In this document: positions 24,831 to 37,000 of the stretch, piece by piece
Layout of the letters: every line of letters begins with the position of its first letter
How positions within the stretch are numbered: position 1 is the first letter of the stretch
From: Certhia americana
Taxonomy: Eukaryota; Chordata; Aves; Passeriformes; Certhiidae
DNA: 64,000 nt
Direction: 5' to 3'
NCBI GenBank assembly: GCA_018697195.1
Contig: CM031864.1
Location: forward strand, 22,286,561 to 22,350,560
The notes under the pieces: generated by a model
Seen by the model: the letters and a program-made list of their open reading frames with translations, nothing else
Databases searched by the model: none
Told to the model about the DNA's origin: nothing
Translations under genes and position numbers: made by a program

Positions 24831-26817
24831 GCTTCCAAGGTGGATATTCATGGCTATAATCTTTTCTTCTGAGGGAAGTTGTTTGACATCTTGAGAATTT
24901 CAGTCTTTGAGGACATGCCAGGTTCTTGGAACTCTTTTATGTGAAAAGAGTGCAGTAAAATCAATCATAATTTTCTTTTGAAGATTTTAGTTATAATTGA
25001 TGCTTTTATTCAGTGATTTTCTGCTTTTCTGATGCAGAGGAACTGGGGAAGGTAATTATGCTGAATCAGTAGCCCACACATGTATTTCCTAAAGATTAGT
25101 GCACTGAAGTACTTTCCCAAAAAGTGTCTAGCTATGCAGTCCTGCCACCAAAAATACTCAGCACTTTTTCCTGTGGCTAATAATTTCCTTCTCACATGAG
25201 GTGTGATGCTTAATTTCTTTCTAACTGTACAGGCCTTTGCAAGTTTGCTCAAGGGTTAAGAAAAAGTATGTTCAGTTGTTCAGATTTTTATGCTTTAACA
25301 ATGAAGAGAAGCCTGATATATTTCTGCTTGTATAAATGTATTATTTTGTATTTGGCTGAAGTTTTAAAAACATAACTGGTTCTTCTGTGTTGTGTATCTA
25401 AGCATGGGAAATGTAAAGAGTAAAACTACATCATGTATCTGATCATTGATTTTTACAGCTTCAAGTGTAAATTCCTTGTTGATTTTCTTCAGTTGATTTT
25501 GAGACCTTCCTTTGTCACTGAGGGTATTGCTTTCTTGCTCAAAATATTGTAGTGTGAAAATATGAGATATTAGTAAGAGGTGTTTTCTGTAGCTCACAAG
25601 AGAAACAAACCAAAAAATTTCTTTACCTACCTAAAATTTCTTTCCTCTACCAAGACGCTTTAACTTTGCTCAACTGACAAGACACATCTATAGACTGAGT
25701 GCTCATGAAGTAATCTATGCCTATTAATGTAAGAACAGTCAATGCCTTTCAGTTTCTGATAGTCAAGATTATGGTGTCATGTCAAGTGTTCATTGCAAAA
25801 TTAGATTTGGGTGTTAGTGATGTTCCACTTGCTCCCATGAGTAATCACCTTAGGTTTTCTTCTTGTATTTAATGAGAAGCATTGCTTAGAAAACATAATT
25901 GAGACTGTGTTTTGTTAAGAGATTTTTTTTTTCCTTTTCTATAACTGAAAACCAAGTTTTTCACAAACTTAAAGCTCAAAACGACTGAGTTTTTAGTATT
26001 TTGGAAACTTTGGAAGTGACCATGTAAACTAATGGGTTTTTGACAGGCTTTTAACTGAGGTATTGGAAGGGCCATCTTAATCATGAAATTTAGCTTTTGC
26101 AGGATAAGTCAAAACGTTCCAATAATTTCCTTCTGCTCAGTTTGGGTTTGCTGGTTTTGAGTGGGTTTTTTGTTTGCTTTTTCTTCTTCTCTATGCTAAC
26201 CAACCATGTCTAATCAACATCAACACACCTAGCTGAGGCCCCAGCCAGCTTTGGATGTGAGATACCATAAGGTAAGGTATATTTATAGCTGTTGGCTAGT
26301 ATATCTAGAAATTATCAATGCCAAGGAACTGGCATCGCAACCAATATTTATTAAAACACCTTTCATTAGCAGTTGTTAATGAAATTAATATGTTTACTTC
26401 CAGCAGGTAACTGTACACAAAGTGCTTTCCCTTACTCCTTCACACTTCACTTGCCCCCACACGTAAAAATCACTCACGGCTACAAGGCTGGAGCAACAAC
26501 TGTGAGCTTCTGACACTGAAGTGGAGGCTCAGATTTGCTTTGATGAGACTTTGATATGCCAGGCACCACAGCATGTACTCTGCCTCTTTTTGGCTGCTGT
26601 TTTCTAGCTACTGTTTCTTCATCCACAGCCGCAGGTACTCGTAGAACCATTCACACACACTTATACAGACAGAACTTTTATGGTTTGAGCTGAAATTTAC
26701 CCTAGTAGCTGAAGTCATGCTTCTGCTAAAAGCACTAGATTTGACCTCGAAAAACTTTGAGGTTCTCAAATCTACAGCCTTCACCTCCATGACTCTGAAA
26801 GAAACTGAGTTTAATGT
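24831..26817. other. Intergenic AT-rich sequence
   Basis: No gene, RNA gene or clear mobile element seen. Open frames are short and lack recognisable domains or splice context. Confidence 0.5.
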
Positions 26818-26940
26818 GTGTTTTATGTATTGTATATCTTAGTGAAGCCTCATCTTTCCTGGACCACAGCTGTAAACTAATAGCATGGAAGTTAGTCTCA
26901 AGCACAGAGAAAAGGGGCCATTAAATGTCAGATTAAAAAG
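26818..26940 (+). repeat. Inverted repeat, left arm (123 bp)
   Basis: Matches the reverse complement of 30975-31098 at every base except one missing C, in the GGAAGTTAGTC versus GGAAGTCTAGTC segment. The match stops abruptly at both ends. It is not low-complexity and does not resemble CR1 or the LTRs in this window. Confidence 0.93.
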
Positions 26941-27056
26941 GAACGTGTGGGAAGTGCTATGAAGAAATATTTGGACAACTGACTGAGATGTGATGAATTT
27001 TCTTTGTTATATGTATTGATGTGGTTTGTGGGTTGTTGTGTTGGTTTTGTTCGGGT

Positions 27057-27060
<4 letters not shown>

Positions 27061-27087
<27 letters not shown>
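27061..27087 (+). repeat. Poly(T) run of 27
   Basis: The longest homopolymer in the window, about 120 bp right of the left inverted-repeat arm. Its length is likely polymorphic or uncertain in assembly. Confidence 0.85.
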
Positions 27088-28013
27088 GGTTGATTTTCTT
27101 TTCTTTTTTCTTCAGGAAATTATTCTTCAGTCAGCTTTCAGGTGAAAAGTAATTGGAACTCTAGGTACTTGACCCATGGGTCTTAATGACTGACATAAAA
27201 GGAGGGCAGCTTTGTTTTTATTTAAATGTAAAGTGGGGAGACAGGGTACTCAAGAGTGCTGTGCCCTAGTTTAATATGCAAATGTAAAACTAAGAAAAAT
27301 CTAACCAATGAAATACATTCTCTTTACAATAGAAGTTGTTATAAGAAATTAATAAGAAATAGTTATTTCTTCAGTTCCATACTTTATTTAAAAAATTGTA
27401 TTAATTAGTTAAAAAGACATAATGATTCTGATCTCCCAGTGTTAGCCTATCTTTATTGAGACACATTGTGTGTAAATGAGCTTTTAGAAGAAAGTGCAGT
27501 CTAGCTATGCTTTTTAAAGAATGTGTATTAGTCTTAGAAATTAAGGGTAAATAAGCTCTTCTAGTACTTGCTTGTAGATTGTTGGTGAAGGAAAAACAGC
27601 AAGCTACAGTTTATATTTAATTTGATCCAGTAATGGCATCTGCAGGCAGAAGAGGAGATTACATCTGATTTACCTCTAAAAATACAATCTGTTATTTTTG
27701 GACGGGAATTTGTCATTCTTCATTTAAGTGAAACTACTGTGATTTGATGAATTCTGTCACTTTTGTATGTTTTGCAGCTTTTATGATTTCAAGGTGGGTA
27801 TTTTCTTTGGTTTGTTTGGAATTTTTTTTTTTTTTTTAAATAATATTATTTTAGGACAGTGCTTTAATTCCCTTCCTAGCTTGTGATCTGAGAGGGATTA
27901 TGCCTTTTCGTAAGAAAGAACTGTGCTTTTTTTAAGTCTTGATTTTTAAATTTTCTGTATTTTAAAAAACCAAACAGCCAACTTTTCTTAATTTTATGCT
28001 CTTTTAATGACCA

Positions 28014-28059
28014 GGAATTGGTACTTGTATCAAGAAGGAATTGGTACTCGTATCAAGAT
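28014..28059 (+). repeat. Two-copy 23-bp tandem duplication
   Basis: GGAATTGGTACTTGTATCAA and its copy GGAATTGGTACTCGTATCAA begin units at 28014 and 28037. The copies differ at two positions. Confidence 0.85.
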
Positions 28060-28619
28060 TTGGTTGTTCTTGCATTTTTTTCCTGCCCCATTTTGTTCTT
28101 GTTGTATTAGTATGTTTATATTCATGCATAGGTTTGGCTTCTAGGACAGGAGTCTGTTTATATAATCTAATCAATATTCATGTGATTTGATTATTGCAGT
28201 GAAAACAGGCCAAAAGAGATCTTCTGATCTAATGCTTCATCAACAGCTAGCACCTCAAACATCATAAAAATAATATTTCTTCAGGTATCTTTCAATGTGA
28301 GCTTGAGTGGTTCACCTCCGTCTGTGAGGGAATCTGTTCTAGGGCACCCTGCCAGGATGATGATACCAATGAGATACTCCCATACCAACTGGTAAAAGTC
28401 TCACTGCCAGAGCTGATTGTTTGACTCTCTACCCACAACCGTTTCCCATTTATTGACACTTTGTATTCTCTAAGCGATTTTCACTCTGCCACTTGCTAGC
28501 ACTGTCCCTGAGCAGCAGAAAAACAGGGACGGTAGCGAAAATATGGACACTTTTATAGCTGCAGATAGATTTTTTTTTTTTTTTCCTCTTGGTTTAGAAA
28601 AGTTCTGCTGGCTATGCCC

Positions 28620-28800
28620 TGTGTGTTTCCCGAAGAAGGGGAATTTGGTGCGGTGTTTTTCCCTTCCCTGGGGTCGGGAGCTGTGCGGGATGGAGCCGGT
28701 GCCGGGGATGCGGGGTGCAGGCTGTGCTGCTCCCGCAGAGCCGCTGGATGGCGGTGCTGCCCAAGGCGAGGGTGCCCGGAGGAAAACCTGAGCCTTTGAG
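28620..28800. other. Isolated GC-rich, CpG-containing patch
   Basis: About 180 bp of high GC with repeated CpG (GGTGCGGTG, GGGTCGGGAG, GAGCCGGTGCCGGGGATGCGG) inside an AT-rich desert. Overlapping open frames exist in several registers on both strands, as expected from GC-rich DNA, and none is recognisable as a protein. It could be a small CpG island promoting a non-coding RNA, or an unrecognised repeat. Confidence 0.45.
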
Positions 28801-30974
28801 AGGTCCTGGGGCCCAGAGAACAACTTTCCTGATATATAGCCCCTTAGTTAACTATATGACAGCTTAATTAACTATATTACAGTATAGCTGTAATGTATGT
28901 ACAACAACATCTATTATCTCACACTTATTTTTCACATTATTATCTCACTTTTTTTTTTTCTTTGTTAGTTTAGATTTTTTTTTCTTACAAGTTGCTATTA
29001 AGGGGAAAAAAGCATCTAATTTCGTTTGTGCAAAATACAGTACAATAATAATTTTTATCAAAATTGTGAATAAATTCCAAAAATAGCATGCCTATCTCTA
29101 TAAGCAGTCTCAAGGAACAGCTTTTCCTGTCATGTTCACATGAACAGCACAGAAAAGAAAAAGCTCAGGTTTAATACTGGGATATTATAAAGCTAGGAGA
29201 GATGATGGCTAGTAAAGCAAATTTTATGTCAGTTTAACTTCATTCTGAAGTCACTTCTAATTACCACTTCAAAATGTCTATAAAGAAACTAATGTTTTGC
29301 TGCACAGGAGCTTGGATAATTCCTTTATTCCCACTTGTGTCCTCTACAAGTCACATAATGGGTTGAGAATGAAACTCAAAAGGGAACTCAGAAATTCTGA
29401 GTTTGGAAATTCTGACTTGGAATTTTCTGTTGTAACTGGAAATATCTTAGGATCTTTTGCATTTTAACAAGTGAACTTGGCAAATATAATCGTTGTAAAT
29501 TTGTTGAAATTGTGAAACCAAGGTTTCTTAGGGTTTATGTTTGCATTGAGTATGAGACGTATTATTGGGAAAATCTCTTAGTGTCTGTAAGGAAACTCAA
29601 TAATAAATAATGATTTATTTAGTAACTCTTTTAAACTCCCCTGTTTAAAATAATCCAGAGTGCTTGTTAGCATGTTTTATATCATAATTTCAAACTGTAT
29701 CCAAAGGTCTAAGAAGATTTGAGATAAGCTATACTTGTCTTTCTGCTCACCTTGAGTATGCTTTTTGTGAAAGTGAGGTACATCAGATGGAGAGGAAGAA
29801 AATTTTTTTTAATTTTGAAAGAGAGGGTCTTTGTTTAATGAGCAATCCACATTTACCTGCAATCTCAGGTTTTCAATAAAATCATAGAAATTGGTATGGG
29901 GCAATCCAACCTGGCAATTATTGTGCTTACAAAACTTAGACCACAGGTTTAGTAACTATTTTGTTAACTGTGTTTTGATAGCATGGGATTCTTCCAGAAT
30001 TGTTTTGTCTACATTTTAGTGGTGTTGCAACGGAATAAAGGAGTTAGCCCATTCTACAAGTACATGTGAAATTAAAGCAATAGTTTTAAAGCTGTCTTAA
30101 CCAACCTAAAACCCAATTTGTTTTTCAAATAATGAGCATTATTAAATATTATATGTTTTGCAGAGAGATCAGTTAGACCAACATTGGATGCATTTCCTGA
30201 TGTTTGTATCAAATCTTGCACTAAAGTTGTGTGGGGGATTTTTTTGGTTTTATTTTTTCTTGGGTTTTTTGTTTGATTTTGTTTTTCAGAAAGCCAGAAG
30301 TGTAGGTACTTTTCTTAATAGATATATTTTAAAGAGAGGATTTCTCTTAGCAGAGTATTAATATACTTGGACCATAATAACTACAGCTTGACCTCTCCCC
30401 TTCTGATGCTCTTGAGTCATGCTAAAACTATCTCCTGTTCTGCAGCTGGAACTGCATGAAAATCTACAGTGTTCCTCAACTAGTAGATCTCCAAGTGCTT
30501 TGAAAAGGTGAGAAACTCTTTGTCATTCAACAGACAGAGGAGAAAATATTCAAATAGGTTAGGTGGTTCCTATTGCTCTGTTGCAAGCAAACGAGTGATC
30601 TTCTTACGAACAGATCTTACTGAAGAAATAGATTCTTCACTTTGGGGGGATCTGCTTAGCTGGAGTGGTATTTTTTAACCTCTAGGGAACAGACTATGTA
30701 TAAATTGTTTTAAGAATTCAACTATTAATGTCGTGCATCCTCGGTATGCTGAGATAGATACCATTACAGCTCTGTAAAGGAACTTTGTGAACTACAGCCT
30801 GGTAGAGACAGACATCCTGGTAAAAAGTAACAGGAAAAGTCTGCTTTATCCCTTGAACTTAGGAGTGCTGCCTTAGGTCAGCCCTGCAGTTTTGCCTGCC
30901 CATGCTTTTTAATATTGATGTTAGTTGAATACATGTGACTGTTCTTTCAGTACCTAGAACTCTTGAGGGACTGG
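28801..30974. other. Intergenic AT-rich sequence
   Basis: No gene is seen. At about 29879-29920 an ATCATAGAA...CCAACCTGG stretch faintly resembles a minus-strand CR1 end, but it is too short to call. Confidence 0.45.
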
Positions 30975-31098
30975 CTTTTTAATCTGACATTTAATGGCCC
31001 CTTTTCTCTGTGCTTGAGACTAGACTTCCATGCTATTAGTTTACAGCTGTGGTCCAGGAAAGATGAGGCTTCACTAAGATATACAATACATAAAACAC
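30975..31098 (-). repeat. Inverted repeat, right arm (124 bp)
   Basis: Reverse complement of 26818-26940 with a single 1-bp indel and no substitutions. The arms are separated by 4,034 bp. Sequence on either side is unrelated between the two arms. Confidence 0.93.
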
Positions 31099-34000
31099 AT
31101 TTCTGACACATTGCCCTGGCAGCCCTGTATTGGTAGGTTCTGCTGTCCAGGGAATAAAGATCATTCTCTGCTCTGTGCTTTAAGACAGTGCTGTCCTGGG
31201 AGGGCATTTACAGCATTCTCTGCTCAGAGAAGTGAAGACATCAGTGAGATGTTCTTCACAAATGTTGTGTGTTAGCCAACAGCATAGTAGCTTTTCTCCT
31301 CAAGTCTCAGATAATTTGGGTTTCAGAGGAAAATAGGATTCTAAATATGGAAGAAGAAATCCTGTAGAGAATTTGTTGCTCACAGTATCTAGAAAACTGT
31401 TTTGTAAATAGTATTGAAATTCATCCCCGTATTTTGGCAACATCAAACATTGAATACAACCAGATAAACCTAGAAATAGGTACTTATGGCTAAAATTACA
31501 AAGTTTCTTTGAGGCTAAGGTAGAATGTGACTGAAATATTTCTTTGCCTTGTCTAGATGATGGAATGTGGGAGCCATGTATTTGAGCAGGATGCTGATAT
31601 CTTTTACAGTTACAGTGTTAGCATGATTACTACTTAGCAGAAATTCCCCTGTTATAAAATGTCTTAATTTCCTATGTCTTTTATAAGGAAGGAGTCATCT
31701 GCCAGGGATTTTCAGCAGGAAATTAATAATTCATAGGCAGTTCAGTGCACCAAGTCCATTTCCTTCTGGGCTGTATAGTCACAAGAGGATGTACTTTTGT
31801 CACTATGGAATTGAAAATATAACTCTGAATGTACAAAGCTGGCTTTTGTGTTGAATAAGATAATTATACTTTGACAGTCACTCTTACTAATTGTAACATT
31901 TGAGTATTTGCTGCATAAATTTCGGGTCATGTACATTTCTTTTGACCATTTCAGTGCTCTTTTTATGATCAAAAGAAGTCAAAAAAAGTCATATTCACTT
32001 AGAGTAGTGGTTTAGGACCAGGTTGTTAGCTTCCTGTTTGGTTTTTCTAAGCATGACCCGTGATGCATTTCTGTGGTAGCATGTTTTTATAAATAAAGAC
32101 TAATCACATTATTATGAGTGTGCACATATATGTTTTCTATTATTTCTGTACTCTTAAATGTCACTCTGGCCAGAGCACACTGGTATATTCCATCTTCATG
32201 GGATGTTTAATTATAAGTTGATAGTGCCTGTACTTCCTTAACGTGTACTTTGCCTGCTGTAAGCTGATTTTTACCCCTTGATTTTCTTGTTAATTTTTTA
32301 CATGAGTAAAAAATCAAATTTTCTCTTATAATGTAAATGGAAAATCAGATTGTAAGAGTAGTTTGGAAAGGGAGAAGCTTTTTTAGTTCACTAATGCAGA
32401 GGCTGCATCAGGAATTTGCTTAAGTAAAGATGTTTGCTATTATTTAGATTTTATAAATGCTTATTATTTGGTAGACATTTTCCAATTTTAGAGGAAATTT
32501 ATGTCCCAGGGAATTTAGAACTGAAGACATAGGGGAGAAGAGGAGGAATTGAATTTGAAAGTTATTTTTAGGGTCTGAGAATTAAAATTCTTTTATTTTA
32601 TAGAGACACTATTTTTAAATGATGCTATTGTTCCTAGAAATGCTATCTAGAAGAATGAGTTGTATCTGTTTTGAGGGGAGGGGAAAAACAAACCTCATCT
32701 CTGATATGATGAATATGAGAAAAGGTAGGAAGGTTAATAGCTATTAAAATAAATAGTAATTTTATTGTATTTACCATGTCTTTCATAGGGTTAGAAAACA
32801 GTTACATGTATCACATGACTTACATGATTTGATTCTAAATTCAGAATTTCCACAGCATGTTTACTGTGTGTGTTCTGTAATGCAAATACAGCACAGTCAT
32901 CTATTTGCCAAAAAAATCCCCCAAAAACATAAAAATAGATTTTATGATATTACATGATAACATGCATCACATGAACAGCATATAGGAGCTCTCAGAATTC
33001 TGGTAATAAAAGAGATTTAAAATGAAAAACTTTCCTTGACATTTAGAGAGTTGACGCTGTCCTATTAAATAAAGGATAGAATTCAAAAGTTAAGCAAGTT
33101 CCATGCCAGTGGTAATTGTGGACTACTGTATAAATTGTGCTGTTAGAAGTTCTGTTTTGTAGTACAGTAATTATGCTGAGCTCTTTCTTTTGCTTGTGGA
33201 TCAACCTGAAAATTGTTGATGTTGTGTAAATAATAGCAACTCTGGGCAAATACACCTTTTGAAGCCCTATAAATAACATGTACTTGCAATGTAATCTTGG
33301 AAATAGCAGTGCCATTCTATGGAAATGATAAAATTCTACAAATGCCACGATAGGCATCTAGTTCTTGTAAACCCATACCATTTTAAAATACACAACTCTT
33401 TATAAAAGAGCTGAATACAATTCTTCAGTGGTGTGACAGCTGCATAAATATGAAAGCTGCTGAACTGGTGTATTGTAATGGAAAAGTTTACAAAACCTGC
33501 CATGTTCTGTGGGTGCACAAATACCATTTCATACTAAAGGGACTCTGACTTCTGAATCTATTTGGCTATTCTGAAAACCTCCTTGCAAGGTCAAAACTGA
33601 CACTGCAAAGAGATGTAGAAACTGCACTTAATCCTTCCAAGTGGTAGCTTGAAGTAGGCAGGCTCCTGCTGAAGTGCTTTCCTTGATGCCAGGTTGAGTT
33701 GGACACTTGTGGCCTGTCACCACAGGCTGAGGCTGTGTGACACAGCGAGCTGGGCCACGTACTCTGGCGCTGCCACTCCTCCTCCAGCAGCTCTCTCTTG
33801 GCAGGTTCAAAGGTCGTTTCCAAAATCTATGGAAACGTGTTCCTTTGATATCCTTCAACATGGTGGGGAACTTGCAATTTTCCCTGCTCTGTTTTTAATT
33901 CACTGATGTTATGACATCTGAAACTGCAGCTTTTTGGATGTGAACAGGCATGAGGCTGACAAAAGCATGAACTAAATGCAGCAAGGACTAGAAAATGAGT

Positions 34001-37000
34001 GAGCAAGAAAGCAAATTGCAGAACTGCCTGCTCACTTGTTGTGGTGAACAAATATTGCTGCAATTTAGGTACTGAACAAATTAGACTGCTCCCTAATCCT
34101 TCAAAACTTGCAGAATTTGCACATCAGGTGAGCTGGAGATACATACAAACAGTGGGGTGCCCTCAGTCCTTGGTTTAGAATAAAACTCAAATTCATGGTA
34201 GCAATAATGTCAATGGTAAATAAACTTATTAAAGCAAATAATAAAATTATAGGAAATCTACCATGAATCAAAACATAGCTGCTTATATTTCAGTTAGTGA
34301 AATTTGGTATGTTCTATGTATTTACATATTCTGCATTTTTAGTGTAATTCTATTTTTTTTTTCCATGAGGATGAACAACTATATATACAAAGAGATTCCT
34401 TTTAAAGGATAGGGTATAAAACTATTTATATTCTAGTTTGTTTTAAGGATACAGTACTGTAGGTCTACTGTTGATCTCAAGTTTCCTAAAATTCACATCT
34501 ATGGTATTACTTAGAGAAAGCAGAAGGGAAATTCTCTTAATTTAAAACTGCACACCAAAAAAAATCAAAGTTAAATTTTGAACAGTTTTGATATAAAAGG
34601 CCTGTGGATATTTTGACTGTTGCTTGATTTAAAAAAAAAAAAAAAGTAATTACAATAGATTTTTGAAAATAAAATAAATAATACAGTGCTCCTCTGACAT
34701 TTTTTCAGACGAACAATTTTTCAGGAAGATTACAAGGCTGAGTAGTCAGTTTTTGAGAGGTGGAGTATAGTTTAGTTGGTGGGCCTGCTGTGATTGGAAT
34801 TGATTAATGGGTGTTGTGATAAGCATAGAAACAGATCAGTGGCAGCTTATCCTGCTTTCAGCTGTCACAGCTGTGCCTCTTCACTCTTCTTCTGGCCCTA
34901 TCACACTCCCTGGCAGCCTTTAAAGTACCTCCTTCCCAGTGGAATTTCTGCAAATCATCTACTCAAATGCCAAGATACCCTAGAAGCAGCTGTGTCTGAG
35001 AAAATTTGTTCAGGCTCACATATTTGTTGTGATGAAGAATATTACGTTAGAGAATCCTTTCCTCCTGCAGGAGGAAGCATGCTGTGCCATACCCTGAAGA
35101 GAGAGTTAAATGATGACTCTGATGGGCAGGTGGGCTCCTTAGTCGAGAACTTTCAATGCTGGCTGGAACAGGAACACAGTTTACAAACCTGCTGGCTAAG
35201 AGATATCACTGCTGCTGCTTGACAGTTGCAATAAATAACCCCTGAATGTTAATTTTATTGCTAATGGCTTGAGAGAAGCAATGTTTTACATGCTTAAAAC
35301 CCCGGTAGCTGCTTTTTTTGTTGTAATGTTGAAAAGATTTTTCAAATGCAGTTTTTACAAGTTCTGAATGTGCTTTGAAAGTGCTTCTCTGGTTTGCTTA
35401 ATGGGAACTGTGATCTCCAGTGTGATCACTGATGCAGGTAGTTTGATAGGAATCATGCAGTTTTAACAGAAAATTATAGGTATGTGGCTTTTATGCAAAA
35501 TAAAGGCGGGACCCTGAAGTCCCTTCTAAGCTGGCATTCAGTGAGCCAAACTTTTTATGCAAATTCATGGGTTTGAAGAGAATTGCCTAGGAATTATGTG
35601 CTTTTCAGGATATGAGACTTAGTGCTCTGTAGGTTTTCTCTGATTAGTTACAAAAATGTTTTGTTCCATTTATTGGGAAGTGAGTAAGTCTACAACATGG
35701 AAGTAACTGTACTACTCTTTCAGGACGTTTTGTAGATTATAATACTTAGGTGGTAAGTAGTCTTTTTTATGAAATCTCTGGGTGCTGTAAATAACTTTTA
35801 GCTTCTCTGTATGCTTTAAGTGCCTTAGGCAGCTATACCAGCTTTATCAATAAATATTTAAAATGTTTTTGTCAAACTCAGGCAAATTAAATCTGAATTT
35901 AAAAGCAAATAATGCGCACAGAAAGTCTCATCTGGCTAAATCTGCAGGATGTGTAACTGATCCACCAAGGCAGTGTACAGTTTATCCACTGTGGCAGTCT
36001 GTAAACAAGAATAAGTTTAGACTCTATGGGAAAATAAATACAACTAAAAAAGATGATTTGTTAAGTTTCTATTAGTGCATATACAATTCCTGTGTTGTTT
36101 ATAGAGTCACTATGTCACATTACTGGGAAACTGCTTCTCAGTGAGACAAAAAAAAGAAATCTTATTTCAACTCTTAATTATATTTTACTGAGGAATATAT
36201 CTAAGACTGTTTTTTAAAATCATGTTATTTATTTATTCTATGATTATATCATATGTCAGCTGTATCTTGTAATGTCTTCTGGCATATGAAAGCAAACAAA
36301 GTCGTGTTACATTAATGACTTGTCTGAAACTGCTTGCCTATAATTCCATGCTCCTTTGCTATAGAAAAAACATGACCCTGAATCTTAAACAGCTTTTGAA
36401 TAAAGGCACCTACAATCATGAAATGATAAAAGAGTCCATAGGTTTATGACTTAGTGCTTTTGGTTTTCTTCATTTATCAGGTTTTGCTTCAATTTAGATT
36501 TGCATGTTCTGCAATCAAAATAAAAAGGGTATTTTAATCCAGTACAACTTAAAAATTCCCTGTTTCTATACTATCTAGTGCTGCCAAAATTGAATATTTT
36601 AAATGAGAACTGATTAAAAGGAAAGAAAAAAATGTGATTATATGTTGTTCACATGTAGTGTAATTGTTAAGTTTTCCACATCTTGATCTGCTATAGGGGG
36701 ACTTGTTCTTTGGGAATTCAGCCTGCACTTTTGTCCTTCCTGTGATTTCTTATTTCAAGCTTGATAGAGAAAGCATCCACTGTTGTATCATTTCCTTAGT
36801 GCTAACAGCTTTTATTCTCTTCAACAAGTGTTTACAGAAAAGTGTTGATGCTTATTAATCTGTTTCTTGTCTTACAAATGTGCTTATGCATGATTTGTGG
36901 TAAAATTGGCATTTCTGACAGCTCTCAGTGTAATCTGCATAGCACAACAAGATTGTTACATTGAACAGATGTGGCTTGGAGTTGTTATTCTTCGTAATTA

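Larger units (their letters stand above)
26941..28599. other. Intergenic sequence between the left inverted-repeat arm and the GC patch
   Basis: AT-rich, with T-rich runs at 27061 and about 27824-27837 and a 23-bp tandem duplication at 28014-28059. No gene is recognised. Confidence 0.5.

Noticed and set aside
27061..27087. Poly(T) as the tail of a minus-strand retrocopy that created the left inverted-repeat arm
   Set aside because: For a minus-strand insertion the T run should lie at the low-coordinate end of the element. Here it is at the other end and 120 bp away.
29879..29920. Minus-strand CR1 end
   Set aside because: Only a few short words match and the spacing is poor; not enough to call.
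34794..35222. 142-codon open frame on the plus strand
   Set aside because: No recognisable domain, no splice context, and cysteine-rich low-plausibility composition in an AT-rich desert. A chance frame is the simplest reading.
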